Positions 60,546 to 64,000 of a stretch of DNA of 64,000 nt are shown here, piece after piece; position 1 is the stretch's first letter; each line of letters starts with the position of its first letter. Source of the DNA: Adiantum capillus-veneris (lineage: Eukaryota > Streptophyta > Polypodiopsida > Polypodiales > Pteridaceae); NCBI GenBank assembly GCA_014529385.2, contig CM043952.1, positions 64,380,370-64,444,369 on the forward strand, written 5' to 3'. The notes below the pieces were generated by a model. It searched no databases. It had not been told where the DNA came from and was given only the letters and a program-made list of their open reading frames with translations. A program made the translations under genes and the position numbers.

Positions 60546-61779
60546 TCATGTACAGTAGGGCTCCATAGCCACATGCATATTATATACATCTTGAGTTAAT
60601 ATCTTGAACACAGCATGACGAGCAGGAACCAAAATTATCTCTTGCACAAAACAAGCTTCCATACGTGCTCCTATTTCCATGCGTTTACTTGCCTCCTTAG
60701 AGACACTGGACCTCCATTTTTTGCTACGCTTCCCAGAGGTTCCCACTATCTCCCTTTCCTTGACAGCCTTTGGAGAAGGAGCTCTAATCACAAAACCTGC
60801 CCCTAGCAAACCAACATACTCCTCCTTTGATACACCTGTTCCACTCTCTACTAGCCAAGTTGTTGGCCTTTCCGGTAGTGACAATACTTGTTTGTCCACA
60901 ACTTTAGTGTGATGCACATCATGGCCACAAAACCACATCCATTGGTGTTGCCTCTGGTCTTTGTAAGTTCTCTCTCCCCAAAAGCATGGGGCCACAAGTC
61001 CTGGACACCTAATTTGCATGACATTCTCACATCTTCTCACTTCAAGCACACCAAAGCACTTACGAGAGACATTTTGAGGAATTCTTCTTATTGCCCAATG
61101 ACCCCTTGGCACAACAATCTCAAAATCACCAATAACGTATTCACTAATAGAAGGTATGGTGTCATCTATTATTTCATTATTTGCATGAATCTCCTCATCT
61201 GTGGAATCTGCATTCACATCAAATCTTTGTCCCTCTTGCTTCATGTCCATATCAAACAAAATCTTTCATGGTCGTCCACGCTCTTTTTGTTGTCTAGACT
61301 CCATCACATAGCCACGCTTATGAGAAGCTGTTTCTGCAAATCCTCTAGCCTTCTTTGTTTGCACAGTTTCCCTATCTCCATGCAATAAAGGTTGCCCATA
61401 AAATGGTGTGCCTGCCACTGCCCCTTGGAGAGCACGTGCCAACACAAGTGGGCTAAGAATTTTGCTTTATTTCTTGATCTCTCTAGATATGTTTGCATAT
61501 CCGGACCAAGCCCTATGTATCTACCTATTATATAGCCATGTTGCTTTGTACATTGAATGTAAGCATTGATGACATCAATGATGCATGCATCATACAAAGA
61601 AATTTTTTGCTACCACCTTCTTGAGCAAGCTAAGATGCATGAATGGTCTCTGACAAATTGGTACTAGGAATTTGAGTTTTTTCCCAAGGACTCATAGATA
61701 TCTGCATTCCACCAAAAAAAAACTTTGAATTAGTGAAACAAAAAAAATAGAGAAGGTTGTGGTGAGGCTCACGATTGTA

Positions 61780-62242
61780 TCATACTTCATTGTGTAAGCT
61801 ACCCCAGTGAGATATCCTTGTCTCCCACCACTTGAACCATTTCTCCAATGACTTGATATTCTCACTTGTAACATTATCTGCCCACCATCTTCTAATTGCT
61901 TTTGCTTGCTTCATTGCCAAACCCATTGTCCTTAAATTGCTCCAAGTCTCACACATGTCTTTGTGGATACCAAACTTTTCCTTGGTTATATATTTTTCAG
62001 TATGTTTATGTAGACTTTGCTCCCAATGGAAGAGACAGGACCTTTCCCTTCCAATCATGACGTTATTTGGCACTTCATTGAAAATTGTACGCACAGCAGC
62101 CCAATTTGCTCTAGCCTCATCAGCCACAAATCCTGCAAATTCTGCTGATGGATAACCTTCTTGAGCCAACACATTATTAAGAGATCTCCAAAATAGGACG
62201 TGTGTTTGTATCCTCCTCTTTGATGTCACAAACCGCTATAAA
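61780..62242 (-). pseudogene. MULE transposase catalytic-core exon
   Basis: The best-preserved exon of the gene above: 150 open codons following an AG acceptor (…TTTATAG). It contains the FVADEARANW block and the ExxW-type FHWEQSLHKH. It ends near a GTGAGC donor at about 61772. Confidence 0.75.
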
Positions 62243-62571
62243 CATCAATCCCTTCAAACTAAAAAATCTTAGCTACAAAAAGTTTGCAAATATGCAATAA
62301 CAAAATGCTACAATGCACCAAAAGACTACCTCGAATCATAGACAGATCATGACATAGTTGCCCATCCATCTATACTGTGTGTGTGATCAAAATGTACCCG
62401 AGCAGCGCTCAAAGCTCCATTTCCTCCTCGATGCATGTGATTGACAAGGTCTATACTAGATCTTGGACCTTTTGTTGACATTTTTTCTTCAAAAGCATAA
62501 TGTGGTCAAACCCATCCCCAACAATCAAGTCTTGTTGTCTTTTCTCAATAGCTACCATTATCTTAAATCTG

Positions 62572-62638
62572 TTAAAAAAAAGTCATAAATTAAAATAACC
62601 TTACAGTATTGAAAAATCTAAATGTTAAATGTTTTACC
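62572..62638 (-). other. Intron in the transposase gene
   Basis: On the minus strand …AAATCAAAG, then GTAAAACATT…TTTTTTTAACAG, then ATTTAAG: good donor, pyrimidine tract and acceptor, AT-rich interior. Confidence 0.65.
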
Positions 62639-63827
62639 TTTGATTTTGAACTAGTGGAATCATTTCTTCCAATACATTTGAGAGCTCTGACTCCCCCATT
62701 TTTGGTTCATCTAAACCAACAATAGCGTCAACCAATAATTGTCTTCTTGGTCCACTGCTTCTATCCACCTTCTATCCACCTTCAAGACACTTGCAACCAT
62801 CTTCCATATTCTCTCTATTGTGGCTCTTGACGTGCCTGCTTGAACTGCATGTAAGTGATGACCTACGTGAATCATCATTCTTGTAAGCTTCAAATCTGAG
62901 GGCAAAATGTAGTACACTTTGCAAGAACAAGTACACTCACAGACAACAACTTTTTTGCAATAATGACAAGTGATATGTAGGTTTTCATCTTCACATAGAA
63001 GCCCTTTGTTGACTTGCTTATCTAGGTAACCATGAAAGAAGAATACATTAAACTTGGTGTTGTTCAAATAATAGGGACAAAGAACTCTATGACAAACTAA
63101 TGACCCCAAGCAATAACTAAGCCTAACAATACAATTTATGGACATGTTAGTTCTATGTGGCCTAGTTCAAAAATGACCATCAAAATTTTGCTCCATCCCT
63201 TCCATCCTTTTACAACCTTCTTCAATGGGGGGTAGCTCAAAGGCATTGTCACCATCATAAACCTGTGGAAGCTCGGTCACCTGTTTGATTTTCTTGGTAT
63301 TGTTTATCAGGTGTTGCAGTCTGAAACATGTTTTGCTACCTGAAATCCAAGAATGATGGAGTTTTTGTAAAATCATGAAGGTCATCATCATTGGACTCCA
63401 ATCTTTGTTGTTTGTCAAACGGCTCAGTTTCCTCTTGCATTGATGGATTCTTTATCTCAAAACAATATTCTTTTGCACATGGAAACTGACTGTTGATGCT
63501 TGTTATGCCTGGTTTAGCACCAAAATCACTCTCCTCACTATCTGTAATATAGAGCATATCACTAGAATGTTCAATGAAATGCTCAGAAGAGAGAGAAGAG
63601 TCCAATAAAAAGTTCTCATTTTCATCAACATCCCATTGTGAAGGGGTTTCAATATACATTTTTTCCATCCCGATGTAAACTATTGCTTTCAAAAATGTAA
63701 ATTTGTAGTTTGGAGGAAGAAGACACTGTAGATAATAACTACTGAGCAAGAGTTTGTTGTGTTGAAGCTCTACTTCCCTAGTGTGTGTCTCTTTTCCAAG
63801 TGTCCAAGAGAGAGTTACTCTGTCCAT

Positions 63828-64000
63828 ATCTATAACAAGACAAAGGGAGTAGTTGGTTTTCTAAACCTAATGAAAAGTTCTTGCAAAAATATAAAACATA
63901 TAATTTTCGCACTTAGAGAGCACAAATGAGTGACTGCCACATCATAAATGCGACGGCCTCTCATTGTTGCTTTATAACTAATGTCGACGTGTACAATCAT
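63828..64000. promoter_or_regulatory. Upstream region of the transposase gene
   Basis: Non-coding to the window edge. A TATAAA-like ATATAAAACATATAA (63890-63905) lies about 65 bp upstream of the start codon in minus orientation terms. Promoter function is inferred. Confidence 0.25.

Larger units (their letters stand above)
60546..63827 (-). pseudogene. Multi-exon MULE-type transposase gene, decayed
   Basis: The N-terminal frame 63827-63340 (MDRVTLSWTLGKETHTREVE) is Asp/Ser/Glu-rich. Next comes a Cys/His-rich DNA-binding type region (63262-62711: CEDENLHITCHYCKKVVVCE, CTCSCKVYYILP, RMMIHVGHHLHAVQAGTSRA). A short GT-AG intron of 67 bp lies at about 62638-62572. The MULE transposase core (about 62242-61790) has AGFVADEARANWAAVRTIFN and ERSCLFHWEQSLHKHTEKY. 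A second intron (about 61777-61703) leads to MYDACIIDVINAYIQC and YIGLGPDMQTYLERSRNKA (61597-61304). The C-terminal frame 61259-60546 (237 aa) starts after an AT-hook-like RGRP and a stop. At least four in-frame stops or frameshifts rule out function. It may be a transposon or a domesticated copy; no TIRs were found. Confidence 0.75.

Overview
This window looks like nuclear DNA of a land plant. Three things point that way: Ty1/copia and Ty3/gypsy retrotransposons primed by initiator tRNA-Met (TGGTATCAGAGC sites), an actin pseudogene with introns at the positions conserved in plant actins, and plant-type P450, LINE and MULE sequences. Long AG, AC and AT microsatellites, a multi-exon MULE transposase and a possible Penelope-like retroelement remnant fit a seed-free plant (fern, lycophyte or bryophyte) or a large-genome gymnosperm, but the species cannot be fixed from sequence alone. 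I found no intact host gene; nearly everything is a transposable element, often nested, or a gene fragment.

Layout. 1-13949: a minus-strand gypsy chromovirus (copy A) split in its RT region by a plus-strand, pol-less LTR element at 3231-9740 that carries a large acidic ORF. 13950-17617: a second copy (B) of the same gypsy family on the plus strand, LTR against LTR with copy A, cut off after gag. 17618-20136: a copia fragment on the plus strand lacking integrase, joined tail-on to a minus-strand copia (20137-23367) lacking RT. 24922-26589: a small LTR element with two LTRs, a PBS and no recognisable pol. 27.8-29.25 kb and 37.5-39.1 kb: two diverged copies of one repeat. Between them lie a probable Penelope-like remnant (29.7-31.3 kb), a decayed gypsy (31.5-33.8 kb) and about 3.6 kb with nothing recognisable.

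39-46.8 kb: long compound microsatellites, a 126-bp tandem repeat beside a 191-bp LTR with a PBS, a third type of gypsy pol (41.3-43.8 kb) with a damaged RT active site, and a truncated LTR of the copy A family. 47.2-52.8 kb is a graveyard of host-gene fragments: P450 (minus), actin (minus), a LINE, a berberine-bridge-enzyme-like oxidase fragment reading in one frame with the LINE remnant, a solo LTR with perfect target-site duplication, and a short inverted-repeat (MITE-like) element with GC-rich ends. 54.7-59.9 kb: another solo LTR and a third gypsy copy (C). 60.5-63.8 kb: a multi-exon MULE-type transposase gene on the minus strand with several stops.

The pieces do not form a pathway. They record repeated nested insertion, LTR-LTR recombination, deletion and microsatellite growth inside LTRs. 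All coordinates were judged by eye; edges marked approximate could move by tens of bases.
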